Source: Caulobacter sp. SLTY
Lineage (GTDB): Bacteria; Pseudomonadota; Alphaproteobacteria; Caulobacterales; Caulobacteraceae
NCBI RefSeq assembly: GCF_009905535.1
Contig: NZ_JAAALA010000005.1
Location: 1-64,000 of the forward strand
Direction of reading: 5' to 3'
Length of the DNA stretch: 64,000 nucleotides
Shown here: one piece after another, positions 16,754 through 25,887 of the stretch
Layout: every line of letters begins with the position of its first letter
Position numbering within the stretch: position 1 is the stretch's first letter
Notes under the pieces: generated by a model
The model's database searches: none
What the model was told of the DNA's origin: nothing
Seen by the model: only the letters and a program-made list of their open reading frames with translations
Position numbers and translations under genes: made by a program

Positions 16754-17863
16754 GTGCGCGTCTTCACCGACCGGCACAGCCGGGCCCGGATCGTCCTGCT
16801 CGCCCTGGTCATTGCGGCGGCCCCTCTGGCTGCCTGCGGCAAGAAGGAAGAGGCCCCCAAGTCGAAGCCGGCAATGACCGTGACGGTCGCGACGGCCACG
16901 CCCCAGACCCTGCCGCGGCGGGTGGAGGTGACCGGCACGGTCACCGCCTGGAACGAGGTGATCGTCGGGGCCGAGACCGGGGGCTTGACCGCCGTGCAGG
17001 TGCTGGTCGACGAGGGTGACTGGGTTCGCCAGGGCCAGCTGATCGTCAAGCTGAACGACACCCTACAGCGGGCCGCGCTGCGCCAGGCGGACGCCCAGGT
17101 GCAGTCGGCGCGGGCCACCCTGGCCGAAGCCGAGGCGGCGCTCGGCCGCTCGCAGCAACTCAAGGCCCAGGGTTATCTCTCCCAGGCGGCGCTGGACCAG
17201 GCCCTGGCCCGGCAGCGCACGGCCTCGGCCGGTCTGGCGCAGGCGGAGGCCGCGCGGGCCTCGGCGGCGGCCCAGTTGGAACAGACCAACCTACGCGCCC
17301 CGGTCAGCGGCCGGGTGTCCAGCCGCACGGTGGTCAAGGGCCAGATCGTCCAGCCCGGCGCGGAGCTCCTCCGCCTGGTCCGCGACGGCCGGCTGGAGCT
17401 GGCCGGCGAACTGCCCGAGGCGCAGCTGAACCTGGTGCGGTCCGGCATGCCGGCGACCATCACCGGCGATGAGGGCGGGGAGACCTCCGGGGTCGTCCGC
17501 CTGGTCACGCCCCGCGTCGACGCCCAGACCCGGGTCGGCCTGGCGCGGGTCAGCCTCGGCTCTCCCGGCAGCTTCCGGCCGGGGATGTTCGCCAAGGCCA
17601 GCATCGATGTCGGCGACCAGCCGGCGCTGGTCACGCCGCAGAGCGCGGTGGTCTTCCGGTCCGGCAAGCCCGGCGTCTATGTGATCGACGCCAAGGGTGA
17701 CGCCCGCTTCCGCGAGGTGGCCACCGGCGCCCGGGTCGGGACCCAGGTGGAGATCGTCTCGGGCCTGCGCGAGGGCGAGCGGGTGGTGGTCAGCGGCGCG
17801 GGCTTCCTGGCCGACGGGGACCATGTCCGGGTGGTCGCCGCCCAACCCAAACCCCAACCCTAG
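16754..17863 (+). CDS. RND efflux periplasmic adaptor subunit
   Basis: A 369-aa membrane-fusion protein. The signal ends PLAAC, so it is a lipoprotein. Then come the first beta-barrel/lipoyl half (TVTGTVTAWNEVIVGAETGG...VDEGDWVRQGQLIVKLN), a coiled hairpin rich in Ala, Gln and Glu (about 105-170), the second lipoyl half (NLRAPVSGRVSSRTVVKGQIV) and a barrel with RPGMFAKASI. It joins an RND pump to an outer-membrane channel. The GTG at 16754 has GGGGAG (16742-16747) at good spacing. The pump gene follows nine bases downstream; no TolC-type gene is present. Confidence 0.93.
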   Translation: MRVFTDRHSRARIVLLALVIAAAPLAACGKKEEAPKSKPAMTVTVATATPQTLPRRVEVTGTVTAWNEVIVGAETGGLTAVQVLVDEGDWVRQGQLIVKLNDTLQRAALRQADAQVQSARATLAEAEAALGRSQQLKAQGYLSQAALDQALARQRTASAGLAQAEAARASAAAQLEQTNLRAPVSGRVSSRTVVKGQIVQPGAELLRLVRDGRLELAGELPEAQLNLVRSGMPATITGDEGGETSGVVRLVTPRVDAQTRVGLARVSLGSPGSFRPGMFAKASIDVGDQPALVTPQSAVVFRSGKPGVYVIDAKGDARFREVATGARVGTQVEIVSGLREGERVVVSGAGFLADGDHVRVVAAQPKPQP

Positions 17864-17872
17864 GCGAAGCCG

Positions 17873-20800
17873 ATGTTCCGCAACATCTCCGCCTGGTCGA
17901 TCAAGAACCCGATCCCGGTCGTCCTGCTGTTCGTCATCCTCACGGTGGCGGGGATCCAGGGCTTCCTGCAGATGCGGGTGAACAACTTCCCCGACATCGA
18001 CTTCCCGCTGGTCGTGGTCAGCGCCGGCCAGCCCGGCGCCGCGCCGCCGGAACTGGAGACCCAGGTCACCCGCATCGTCGAGGATGCCATGACCGGACTC
18101 CAGGGTGTGCGCCACGTTCGCTCGGTCGTCGGCGACGGCTCCAGCAGCACCTCGATCGAGTTCGAGATCGGCACCGACCTGGAAAAGGCAACCAACGACG
18201 TGCGCAACGCCGTCGCCTCCATTCGGGCCGACCTGCCGCAGGATATTCCCGAGCCGATCGTCACCCGCATCGACATCTCCGGACAGCCGCTGATCACCTA
18301 CGTGGTGCGGTCCGGCGCGCTCAATCCCGAGGAGCTGAGCTGGTTCGTCGACAACGATGTCTCCAAGCGGCTGCTGGCCATCGACGGCATCGCCCAGGTT
18401 ACGCGTGAAGGCGGGGTGAGCCGCGAGATCCGCGTCCAGCTGGATCCCAGCAAGCTGGCGGCGCAGGGCGTCACGGCCGCCCAGGTCAGCCAGACCCTGA
18501 AACAGATCAACGCCGACCTTCCCGGCGGCCGGGCCACCCTCGGCGGCGAGGAGCGGGCGATCCGCACCCTGGGCGGCGCCGACACGGTCGAACAGCTGGC
18601 CGATAAGCGGATCGCGCTCGGTGGTGGCCGCAGCGTGCGGCTGGGCGACCTGGGCGAGGTCAGGGACAGCTGGACCGAACCGCGCATCCGCGCCCGCTTC
18701 AACGGCGAGGAAGTCGTCAGCTTCTCCATGCTGCGCACCCGCGACGGCAGTGAGGTCAAGGCCGGCAAGGCGGTGCGCGAGGCGGTCGCCAAGCTCGACG
18801 AGGAACGCAAGGACTTGCAGATCGAGGAGGTCACCTCCACGGTCCAATACGTCGAGGAGAGCTATTTCGCCTCGGTCGAGGCCCTGCTGCTGGGCGCCCT
18901 GCTGGCGGTCGTCGTGGTCTGGCTGTTCCTGAGGGACTGGCGGGCGACCTTCATCACCGCGGTGGCCATGCCGCTGTCGCTGATCCCCACCTTCGCCATC
19001 CTTGCCCCGCTGGGCCAGAGCTTCAACGTCGTCACCCTGCTGGCGCTCAGCCTGACGATCGGCATTCTCGTCGACGATGCGATCGTGGAGATCGAGAACA
19101 TCGTCCGGCATATGCAGCAGCATAAGCTGAAGCCCTACGAGGCGTCGATGGAGGCGGCCGACGAGATCGGCCTGGCGGTGGTGGCGACCACGGCGACCAT
19201 CGTGGCGGTGTTCGCGCCGGTCGGCTTCATGCCGGGCGTGGTCGGGCAGTTCTTCAAGAGTTTCGCCCTGGCCGCCTGTGTCTCGGTGCTGTTCAGCCTG
19301 GTGGTGGCGCGGATGCTCACCCCGCTGATGGCCGCGTACATGCTGAAGGCCGACAGCGGCCCCAAGGAGCACAAGGACCCGTTCTGGATGGACGGCTACC
19401 TCCGGGCCCTGGCCTGGGGCATGCGCCATCGCAAGACCTCGTTCGCGGCGGGGACCGCCTTCCTGATCCTGTCGGGCGTGGTGGCCAGCCAGGTGCCGGC
19501 CGAGTTCATCCCGGCCGGGGACCAGGGCTACAGCGCCATGAGCGTCGAGCTGCCGCCGGGGGCGACCCTGGAGGAGACCGACGCGGTGGTCATGCGTATC
19601 TCGGAGATGCTGAAGGCCCGCCCCGAGGTTAAGAGCGTCTACGGCGGCGTCGGCGCCGGTCTCGCCGCCACGGGTCCGGGCGGCTCGGGCTCGGCCATGA
19701 GCGATGTCCGCCGCGCGGCGGTAACCGCCAACCTGGTCGACAAGGGCGACCGCAAGCTCTCCCAGCAGGAATTCGAGCGGGAGATGGCCCAGCAGTTCGC
19801 GGCCATCCCCGGCGTCCGGATCCGCTTCGGCGTGGACGGCAGCCAGCCGCTCTATAACGTCACCCTGGCCAGCGATGATGGCGCGGCCCTGCTGAAGGCG
19901 GCGCGGGACGTGGAGACCCAGATGCGGGGCCTTCCGGGCCTGGCCAATGTGGTCAACACCGCCGACATCGCCCGGCCGGAAATCCTGGTCGCGCCCAAGC
20001 CGGACGTCGCCGCCCGCATGGGGGTGTCGGCCAACGACATCAGCCAGGCGGTTCGCGTGGCGACCCTGGGCGACATCGACCAGCTGCTGCCCAAGTTCAA
20101 CCTGGGCGACCGCCAGATCCCGATCCGCCTCCGCCTGACCGAGGAGGCGCGCGAGGACATCTCGGTGATCGAGAACCTGCGGGTGCCCACGGCTTCCGGC
20201 GTGTCCGTGCCGCTGTCGGCGGTGGCCAACATCACCTACGGCGCCGGCCCCAGCCAGATCGAGCGGCTGGACCGCAGCCGCAACGCCACCATCAATGCCG
20301 AGCTGGCCGGGATCGCCCTGGGCGAGGCGGACCAGCAGGTCAAGAAACTGCCGGCGATGAATAACCTGCCTCCGGGGGTAAAGGTGCAGCCCTCCGGCGA
20401 CGTCGAGGCGTTCGCCGAGCTGGGCATCGGCTTCCTGACCGCCTTCGTGACGGGCATCCTGCTGATGTATGCGGTTCTGGTGCTGCTGTTCCGCAGCTTC
20501 ATCCACCCGATCACCATCCAGATGGCCCTGCCGCTGGCCCTGGGCGGGGCCTTCTTCGCCCTGCTGATCTCCAGCACCAACCTGTCCATGCCGGCCCTGA
20601 TCGGCCTGCTGATGCTGATGGGGATCGCGGCCAAGAACTCGATCCTGCTGGTCGAGTACGCCATCGAGGCGCGGATCGCCGGCATGACCCGCTACGACGC
20701 CCTGATGGACGCCGCCCACAAGCGGGCGCGGCCGATTCTGATGACCACCGTGGCCATGGGCGCCGGGATGCTGCCGGTCGCCGCCGGCTGGGGCGCGGAC

Positions 20801-21013
20801 GTCGAGTTCCGCCAGCCGATGGCCATCGCCGTGCTCGGCGGCCTGATCACCTCCACCCTGCTCAGCCTGCTGTTCGTGCCGGTGATGTTCACCACGGTCG
20901 AGGACCTCGGCGGGTTCGCCGGCTGGGTGCTGAACCGGCGCGGCAAGACATGGAAGCAGCGCAAGGCGGAACTGGGCGCGGCGCCGACCGTCGCGGCCCC
21001 GGCGGCGGGTTGA
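17873..21013 (+). CDS. RND-family efflux pump (AcrB/HAE1 type)
   Basis: A 1046-aa inner-membrane proton antiporter. The start MFRNISAWSIKNPIPVVLL is typical of the subgroup with IKNP in helix 1. The large periplasmic loops, the helix-4 region NVVTLLALSLTIGILVDDAIVEIENIVRHM (Asp-Asp for proton transfer) and the C-terminal half with GIAAKNSILLVEYA are all present, so the protein is complete. Substrates (drugs, solvents or lipids) cannot be read from sequence. It is the second gene after the adaptor and surely co-transcribed with it. Confidence 0.95.
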   Translation: MFRNISAWSIKNPIPVVLLFVILTVAGIQGFLQMRVNNFPDIDFPLVVVSAGQPGAAPPELETQVTRIVEDAMTGLQGVRHVRSVVGDGSSSTSIEFEIGTDLEKATNDVRNAVASIRADLPQDIPEPIVTRIDISGQPLITYVVRSGALNPEELSWFVDNDVSKRLLAIDGIAQVTREGGVSREIRVQLDPSKLAAQGVTAAQVSQTLKQINADLPGGRATLGGEERAIRTLGGADTVEQLADKRIALGGGRSVRLGDLGEVRDSWTEPRIRARFNGEEVVSFSMLRTRDGSEVKAGKAVREAVAKLDEERKDLQIEEVTSTVQYVEESYFASVEALLLGALLAVVVVWLFLRDWRATFITAVAMPLSLIPTFAILAPLGQSFNVVTLLALSLTIGILVDDAIVEIENIVRHMQQHKLKPYEASMEAADEIGLAVVATTATIVAVFAPVGFMPGVVGQFFKSFALAACVSVLFSLVVARMLTPLMAAYMLKADSGPKEHKDPFWMDGYLRALAWGMRHRKTSFAAGTAFLILSGVVASQVPAEFIPAGDQGYSAMSVELPPGATLEETDAVVMRISEMLKARPEVKSVYGGVGAGLAATGPGGSGSAMSDVRRAAVTANLVDKGDRKLSQQEFEREMAQQFAAIPGVRIRFGVDGSQPLYNVTLASDDGAALLKAARDVETQMRGLPGLANVVNTADIARPEILVAPKPDVAARMGVSANDISQAVRVATLGDIDQLLPKFNLGDRQIPIRLRLTEEAREDISVIENLRVPTASGVSVPLSAVANITYGAGPSQIERLDRSRNATINAELAGIALGEADQQVKKLPAMNNLPPGVKVQPSGDVEAFAELGIGFLTAFVTGILLMYAVLVLLFRSFIHPITIQMALPLALGGAFFALLISSTNLSMPALIGLLMLMGIAAKNSILLVEYAIEARIAGMTRYDALMDAAHKRARPILMTTVAMGAGMLPVAAGWGADVEFRQPMAIAVLGGLITSTLLSLLFVPVMFTTVEDLGGFAGWVLNRRGKTWKQRKAELGAAPTVAAPAAG

Positions 21014-21074
21014 ACCAAAGCCCCGAACTGGCGTTCTTCGTCCAGGTGGGGCCCTTATTCATGGACAGCGCTGA

Positions 21075-22856
21075 ATGACGACCCAGCAGGCGCTGTCCTT
21101 CGCGCTCGTCGGCCTGACCGTGATCGCCTTCATCTGGGGGCGGTGGCGATATGACCTGATCGCGCTCGGCGCCTTGGCGTTGGGGGTGGCCATCGGGGTG
21201 ATCCCGATCAAGAGCGCCTTCGAAGGGTTCGCCAACGACATCGTTATAATCATTGCCAGCGCCCTGGTGCTGAGCGCGGCGGTGGCCCGATCGGGGCTTG
21301 TGGACACGCTGATGGCGCCGCTGGTTCCCCGGCTGAAGACCGAGAAGAGTCAGGTGCCGGTGTTCGCCGCCGCCACGGCCCTGCTGTCGATGGCCAGCAA
21401 GAATGTCGGGGCCCTGGCCCTGATGATGCCCAGCGCCTTGCAGATCGCCAAGCGGACCGGTGTTCCCGCCTCCCGCCTGCTGATGCCGATGAGCTTCGCC
21501 AGCCTGGTCGGCGGGCTGGCGGTGCTGGTCGGGACGTCTCCCAACATCATTGTGGCCGAGGTGCGGGCCGAGGGCGGCGGCGAGCCGTTCGGGATGTTCG
21601 ACTACATGCCGGTCGGCGGGATCCTGACGGTGATCGCCATCGTCTACCTGACCTTCGCCTATCGGCTGCTGCCCAAGGACCGCAAGGCGGCCATCGACGT
21701 GGACGCGGCCCTGGCCGCCAACGCCTACATGACCGAGGCGGAGGTTCCGGAGGGCTGGGTCTTCAAGAGCGGCCGGGTGGCGGAGATCAACAGCTTCGGC
21801 GACGGCAGCACCAAGGTGGTGGCCATCCAGCGCGGCCGCCAGCGGATTGCTCAGCCCCACTCCAACCGCAAGATTCAGCCCGGCGACGTCCTGCTGCTCG
21901 AGGGCGAGGAGCAGGAACTGAACGAGCTGATCGTGCGCGCTGGGTTCAAGCTCAGCCTGGCCGATCGGCCGGTGGTGTTGTCCGAACCGACCGACGAGGT
22001 GCGGGTGGTCGAGGCGGTGATCGGGGCGGCCAGCGACCTGATCGGCCAGAGCGCCAAGAGCTTCGCCCTCCACGACGCGCACGGGGTCAACCTGATCGGG
22101 GTCAGCCGCAGCGGCTATCGCATGCGCGGGGCCCTGTCCGCGACGCGGCTGCGCAGCGGCGACATCCTCGTCTTGCAGGGCAGCGAGCGCAGCCTGCCCG
22201 AGGCGCTGCAGGCGCTGGGGCTGCTGCCGTTGGCCGAGCGGGAAGTGCGGCTGGGCGGCATCCGCCACGCCATCGCCCCGGCGGTCATCCTGGCCGGCGC
22301 CATGGTGCTGGTCGCCACGGGCGTCATGGAGGTGGCCGCCGCCTTCTTCACCGCCGCGGTGCTGGTGGTGGCGGTGGGCGCCCTGCGGATGCGGGAGGCC
22401 TACGCCGCCCTCGACGCCCCGGTGCTGATCCTGGTGGCGGCCCTGATCCCGGTCAGCGCCACGGTGCAGTCCAGCGGCGGGGCCGACCTGATCTCCGCCG
22501 CCCTGGCCGGGGCGTTCAACGGCCTGCCGCCGCTGGTCACCCTGACGGCCATGATGCTGGTGGCCATGATCGCCACCCCCTTCCTCAACAACGCCGCCAC
22601 GGTGCTGATTGTCGCCCCGATCGGCATGGGGCTGGCCAAGCAGTTGGGCCTCAGTCCCGACCCCTTCCTGATGGCCGTGGCGGTCGGCGCCGGCTGCGAC
22701 TTCCTCACCCCGGTCGGCCACCAGTGCAACACCCTGGTGATGGGGCCTGGCGGCTACAAGTTCGGCGACTACGCCCGACTTGGGGCGCCGCTGTCGCTGA
22801 TCATCCTGCTTGTCGCCCCGGCCCTGATCGCCTTCTTCTGGCCGTTCACCGCTTGA
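21075..22856 (+). CDS. SLC13/DASS-type transporter with two RCK_C domains
   Basis: A 593-aa membrane protein. N-terminal and C-terminal transmembrane halves enclose two TrkA-C (RCK_C) regulatory domains at about 215-295 and 300-385 (for example RRIQPGDVLLLEGEEQELNELI-like and RLRSGDILVLQGSERSLPEAL). The halves carry the DASS motifs, with GTSPNI in the first (about 154-159) and LNNAATV plus CDFLTPVGHQ in the second. Members move sulfate, citrate or other divalent anions with cations; the substrate is open. It starts 61 bases after the RND pump gene. Confidence 0.9.
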   Translation: MTTQQALSFALVGLTVIAFIWGRWRYDLIALGALALGVAIGVIPIKSAFEGFANDIVIIIASALVLSAAVARSGLVDTLMAPLVPRLKTEKSQVPVFAAATALLSMASKNVGALALMMPSALQIAKRTGVPASRLLMPMSFASLVGGLAVLVGTSPNIIVAEVRAEGGGEPFGMFDYMPVGGILTVIAIVYLTFAYRLLPKDRKAAIDVDAALAANAYMTEAEVPEGWVFKSGRVAEINSFGDGSTKVVAIQRGRQRIAQPHSNRKIQPGDVLLLEGEEQELNELIVRAGFKLSLADRPVVLSEPTDEVRVVEAVIGAASDLIGQSAKSFALHDAHGVNLIGVSRSGYRMRGALSATRLRSGDILVLQGSERSLPEALQALGLLPLAEREVRLGGIRHAIAPAVILAGAMVLVATGVMEVAAAFFTAAVLVVAVGALRMREAYAALDAPVLILVAALIPVSATVQSSGGADLISAALAGAFNGLPPLVTLTAMMLVAMIATPFLNNAATVLIVAPIGMGLAKQLGLSPDPFLMAVAVGAGCDFLTPVGHQCNTLVMGPGGYKFGDYARLGAPLSLIILLVAPALIAFFWPFTA

Positions 22857-22931
22857 TAATCCGAGGCCGATAGGAAAACGGCGGGGCAAAACGCCCTTCC
22901 ACCCAGGTGGACCTCAGAACGGGCCGGGCTG

Positions 22932-23750
22932 ATGTTCAGCATAAACACCAATGTGGGCGCGATGATCGCGCTCCAGAGCCTGAACCTCGTCAACCGCGAG
23001 CTGTTCGAGGTGCAGCGCCGGATCAGCACCGGGCTCAAAATCTCATCCCCCAAGGATAACGGCGCGGTCTGGGCCATCGCCCAGGGCCAGCGGGCCGAGG
23101 TTCGCGGCCTCAGCGCAGTGACCAGTTCCCTGCAGCGGGGCCAGTCCATCGTCGACGTGGCCCTGAACGGCGGCGAGGAGATCAGCGACCTTCTCACCCA
23201 GATGAAGGAAAAGATGCTGGCCGCCTCCGACGCCAGCCTCAACGCCACCGAACGCTCCGCCCTCAGCGCCGACTATGTGGCCCTGCGCAGCCAGATCGAC
23301 CGCATCGCCTCCAACGCCACCTTCGGCGGAGTGAGCCTGATTTCCTCCGGCTCGACGGGCAACGTCCGCGCCCTGGCCAACGCGGCCGGGACCGACACCA
23401 TCAATGTTGACCATGTGGACCTGTCGACCACCGGCGGCCTGATCAGCGGCACCCTGGCCGACCTGACCACGGTGACCGCCGCCGACCTGACCAACCTCGA
23501 CAATGCACTCAAGGGGGTGAACGGGGCGGTCGCCAAGCTGGGCACCGGGGCCAAGGCGCTGGAGCGGCACGAGACCTTCATCGGCAAGCTGTCCGACACC
23601 CTGGAGGCCTCCATCGGCCGGCTGGTCGACGCCGACCTGGCCAAGGAAAGCGCCCGCTTCCAGGCGCTGCAGGTCAAACAGCAGCTGGCCATCCAGGCCC
23701 TCAGCATCGCCAACCAGCAGCCGCAGCTGCTCCTCCAGCTGTTCCGCTAG
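22932..23750 (+). CDS. flagellin
   Basis: A 272-aa flagellin, close to the ~273 aa of Caulobacter flagellins. The N-terminal helix MFSINTNVGAMIALQSLN..RISTGLKISSPKDNGA and the C-terminal helix ...ESARFQALQVKQQLAIQALSIANQQPQLLLQLF form the D0/D1 core; a short variable part (about 140-180) lies between, so the outer domains are absent. It is an orphan copy, with no flagellar genes near it. No clear sigma-54 (GG-N10-GC) site is visible in the 75-nt gap upstream; that gap has a small GGGC-AAAAC-GCCC hairpin. Confidence 0.95.
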   Translation: MFSINTNVGAMIALQSLNLVNRELFEVQRRISTGLKISSPKDNGAVWAIAQGQRAEVRGLSAVTSSLQRGQSIVDVALNGGEEISDLLTQMKEKMLAASDASLNATERSALSADYVALRSQIDRIASNATFGGVSLISSGSTGNVRALANAAGTDTINVDHVDLSTTGGLISGTLADLTTVTAADLTNLDNALKGVNGAVAKLGTGAKALERHETFIGKLSDTLEASIGRLVDADLAKESARFQALQVKQQLAIQALSIANQQPQLLLQLFR

Positions 23751-24331
23751 AGTAGCGTCCCCTGCGCCTCGCGCGGCGCCTCCGCCACCGTCCAGGTTCC
23801 GGCGGGGGAGGGGGTCAGCAGGCCGTCCTCCCCGGCCAGCCAGCGGTCCCAGTCGGCGCGGGCCAGCACCACCGGCTGGCGGTCGTGGGTCGGGGCGATG
23901 TCCGGGCCGGGATCGACGGTCAGCAGGGTGAAGCGGGGGTCGTCTCCCCCGTTCTGGAAGCCGGCGAAACAGAACCACGCCCCATCCGTGCGGGTGAACC
24001 GCCAGCGGGTCTTGGGATACTTATCGCCGGTAAACTCGAAGAAGCTGGAGGCCGGGACCAGGCAGCGCCCTCGCTCGAACCGGCGGCCTTCGGAACGCAT
24101 GTTGATCACCGGCGGCCGCTTGGGCTGGCTGGGGGCCAGTCGCCATTTCATACGGACCAGTATCGAATGATCCGTGGCCGGCAGGATGACCGGCGCCGCA
24201 TCGGTAGGGCGGATGTCGTCGGTCGGCTCGAGATTCGGCGGCCCGTCCGGAAAGATCAGCGGGAAGCGGCTCTCGCTGAAGATCTCGAAGAGCTCGGCGG
24301 GCGGAATGTGGTTTGCGTAGTTGTTGCACAT
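23747..24331 (-). CDS. SRAP-domain protein (YedK/HMCES family)
   Basis: A 194-aa SRAP protein. Such proteins cap abasic sites in single-stranded DNA through a thiazolidine link to the N-terminal Cys. The catalytic Cys2 is in MCNNYAN, exposed once Met1 is removed. Further family signs are NMRSEG, the RCLVPASSFFEF strand with the active-site Glu, and the His in IAPTHDRQPVVL. The length is slightly short of the usual 220. Its 3' end overlaps that of the flagellin gene by four bases, and it lies 16 bases after a small membrane-protein gene on the same strand. Confidence 0.92.
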   Translation of the reverse strand: MCNNYANHIPPAELFEIFSESRFPLIFPDGPPNLEPTDDIRPTDAAPVILPATDHSILVRMKWRLAPSQPKRPPVINMRSEGRRFERGRCLVPASSFFEFTGDKYPKTRWRFTRTDGAWFCFAGFQNGGDDPRFTLLTVDPGPDIAPTHDRQPVVLARADWDRWLAGEDGLLTPSPAGTWTVAEAPREAQGTLL

Positions 24332-24347
24332 GGGTCAGGCGTCCGGC

Positions 24348-24572
24348 TCAGGATCCGCTCGCGAGGGCTTGGCAGAAGGTGATGGCCAAGGGGCCGAGGC
24401 CGTAGAGAAAGCCGGCGATCCGGAGCCTGCCGCTGTAGCCCGGCCGAAGCAGGAACCAGACGAAAATCGGCCCGAACAGCAGGATGGCCCAGGTCAGCCG
24501 CTCGCTGATCTGCCGCCGGCGCAGAGGCGGCAGCAGGGAGGCGGTTTCGGGTCCGACGCCGAGCAAAGTCAT
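24348..24572 (-). CDS. small hypothetical membrane protein
   Basis: A 74-aa protein with two hydrophobic segments (about 27-43 and 50-69: LTWAILLFGPIFVWFLL and RIAGFLYGLGPLAITFCQAL) and a basic stretch RRRQ between the start and the first of them. It is the upstream partner of the SRAP gene (16-base gap) and probably shares its transcript. The family is unknown; the short length leaves some doubt. Confidence 0.45.
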   Translation of the reverse strand: MTLLGVGPETASLLPPLRRRQISERLTWAILLFGPIFVWFLLRPGYSGRLRIAGFLYGLGPLAITFCQALASGS

Positions 24573-24727
24573 CAGGGCGAGGCTAGCGTGGAATGCAGCG
24601 CCTGTCCCGATCGCCTCGCCGGAACGGGCGACAGCGGCGATCTCACCCTTTCGGGCGATGGCTCTCCGCCCGGCGGCGGCCTAGGCTGGCGTCCATCAGT
24701 CGGCCAGCGCGCCAAGGGAGACACGCC

Positions 24728-25108
24728 ATGACCTTCCAACAGACCGGCACCCCGGTCGCCTTCGTCAACGTCAGCGACCGCGAGCAGGCGCTGGGCTTCT
24801 ATCGCGACAAGCTGGGGCTGGGCCTGCGCAGCAGCGATCCGTTCGGCGATTTCCTGGAGTTCGGGTCCGCCCTGATCCGGCTGACGGCCCTGCCCGACTA
24901 CAAGGCCGGCCCCTATCCGATGCTGGGCTGGAACGTCGAGGACATGGTGGCGGCGGTGACCGCCCTGCGCGACCGGGGCGTGACCTTCACCATCTACGAC
25001 GGCATGGGCCAGGACGCCCTGGGCATCTGGACCGCCCCGGACGGCAAGGCGAAGGTGGCCTGGTTTACCGATCCGGATGGCAATGTGCTGAGCCTGTCGC
25101 AGGCTTGA
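24728..25108 (+). CDS. VOC-family (glyoxalase/bleomycin-resistance-like) protein
   Basis: A 126-aa single vicinal-oxygen-chelate module. It has FVNVSDREQALGFYRDKLGLGL at the start and the closing WFTDPDGNVLSLSQ strand. The first metal ligand position is not the usual His (FVNVSD) and the last is Asn-Val-Leu-Ser rather than Glu, so the metal site may be altered. Members include glyoxalases, dioxygenases and antibiotic-binding proteins; the substrate is unknown. The ATG at 24728 follows AAGGGAG (24714-24720) at good spacing. Confidence 0.88.
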   Translation: MTFQQTGTPVAFVNVSDREQALGFYRDKLGLGLRSSDPFGDFLEFGSALIRLTALPDYKAGPYPMLGWNVEDMVAAVTALRDRGVTFTIYDGMGQDALGIWTAPDGKAKVAWFTDPDGNVLSLSQA

Positions 25109-25148
25109 GGGGCTGGTTGGCGGCTGCCGAGGGCCGTAGGTTGGCCGG

Positions 25149-25760
25149 ATGAAACTGTCCCGCTGGCTGATTGCACCCCTTGCCCTCACCCTGCTGTTCT
25201 GGGGACCGCCGGCTTCGGCTTTCCCCAATCACAACACCCCGGCCAAGGCCAAGCTGCCGGCCCCGGCCGGCCATGGGGTGGTCATCTCGTCATCGGGCGC
25301 ACCGAGGAAGTGCGTGGTCAAGGCCAGCCAGCTTCACATCTCGCCGGTGGGGAAGGCGAGTATCTGGGACGTGAAGATCAGTCTGGTGCTCGATAACTAC
25401 ACGGTCAAAAGCGAGTTCGAGGGCCACCACGGGTTCATCAATGTGAACGTGCTGCCGGAAGGGGAGTATCAGTTCTATCCTCACTCCCTGAACGCCGCTT
25501 CATATCGCGTCTTGGGCCGGGGGCGATTCAGCGTCAAGGCAGGGGAGACTGTCTATATCGGCGAGATTTTCCGGGTCGCAGGCTGTGGGGATTCGGGCGG
25601 CCGCATGGGGCTGGAGGTGCGGGACCAGCAGGCGCGAGACCTGGAGATGGCAAAGCGGCTGCGGTCGGAGATCGACACAACGCGCGTGGTGAAGCGGCTG
25701 GCATATGTCGAGGAGGATGTGGGGATCGACGGGAGGCCGGTGGAGGCGCCGAAGAGGTGA
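25149..25760 (+). CDS. hypothetical secreted protein (DUF2846-like)
   Basis: A 203-aa protein with a signal peptide (MKLSRWLIAPLALTLLFWGPPASAF). The mature part is beta-rich; the segment FSVKAGETVYIGEIF after LPEGEYQFY resembles the DUF2846 or carboxypeptidase-like fold, where an all-beta domain carries KAGETYY. A Lys/Arg-rich helix follows near the C-terminus. The call is tentative. It is convergent with cobS; a hairpin lies between them. Confidence 0.55.
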   Translation: MKLSRWLIAPLALTLLFWGPPASAFPNHNTPAKAKLPAPAGHGVVISSSGAPRKCVVKASQLHISPVGKASIWDVKISLVLDNYTVKSEFEGHHGFINVNVLPEGEYQFYPHSLNAASYRVLGRGRFSVKAGETVYIGEIFRVAGCGDSGGRMGLEVRDQQARDLEMAKRLRSEIDTTRVVKRLAYVEEDVGIDGRPVEAPKR

Positions 25761-25849
25761 CTTCGCTGACCCGGCCGGAACTTATGCTGAGCATATTGCA
25801 GGCGCGAACGGATCGGGCCCCTGCGTGAGCGAATGAAGGCGCCGAATCA

Positions 25850-25866
25850 CCCCCAAACGTTGGGGG
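25850..25866. terminator. hairpin between convergent genes
   Basis: CCCCCAA-ACG-TTGGGGG is a perfect 7-bp stem lying between the 3' ends of the secreted-protein gene (25760) and cobS (25888). It could stop transcription from both sides, though no clear T run follows on either strand. Confidence 0.45.
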
Positions 25867-25887
25867 AGGTTCGGGGGCCTGAAAGCC

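Noticed and set aside
17291..20719. A 1142-codon open frame on the minus strand across the RND pump genes, and similar long minus-strand frames over the kinase gene (11842-14649) and RTX genes (37149-38165, 39059-40843)
   Set aside because: High GC leaves antisense frames open by chance. The peptides are rich in His, Gln, Gly, Arg and Asp without motifs, while the plus-strand frames give clear families.
25769..25795. A second EcfG promoter starting at GGAAC near 25777
   Set aside because: No CGTT follows at 16-17 bases; the nearby palindrome TATGCT-G-AGCATA is not a known promoter element.
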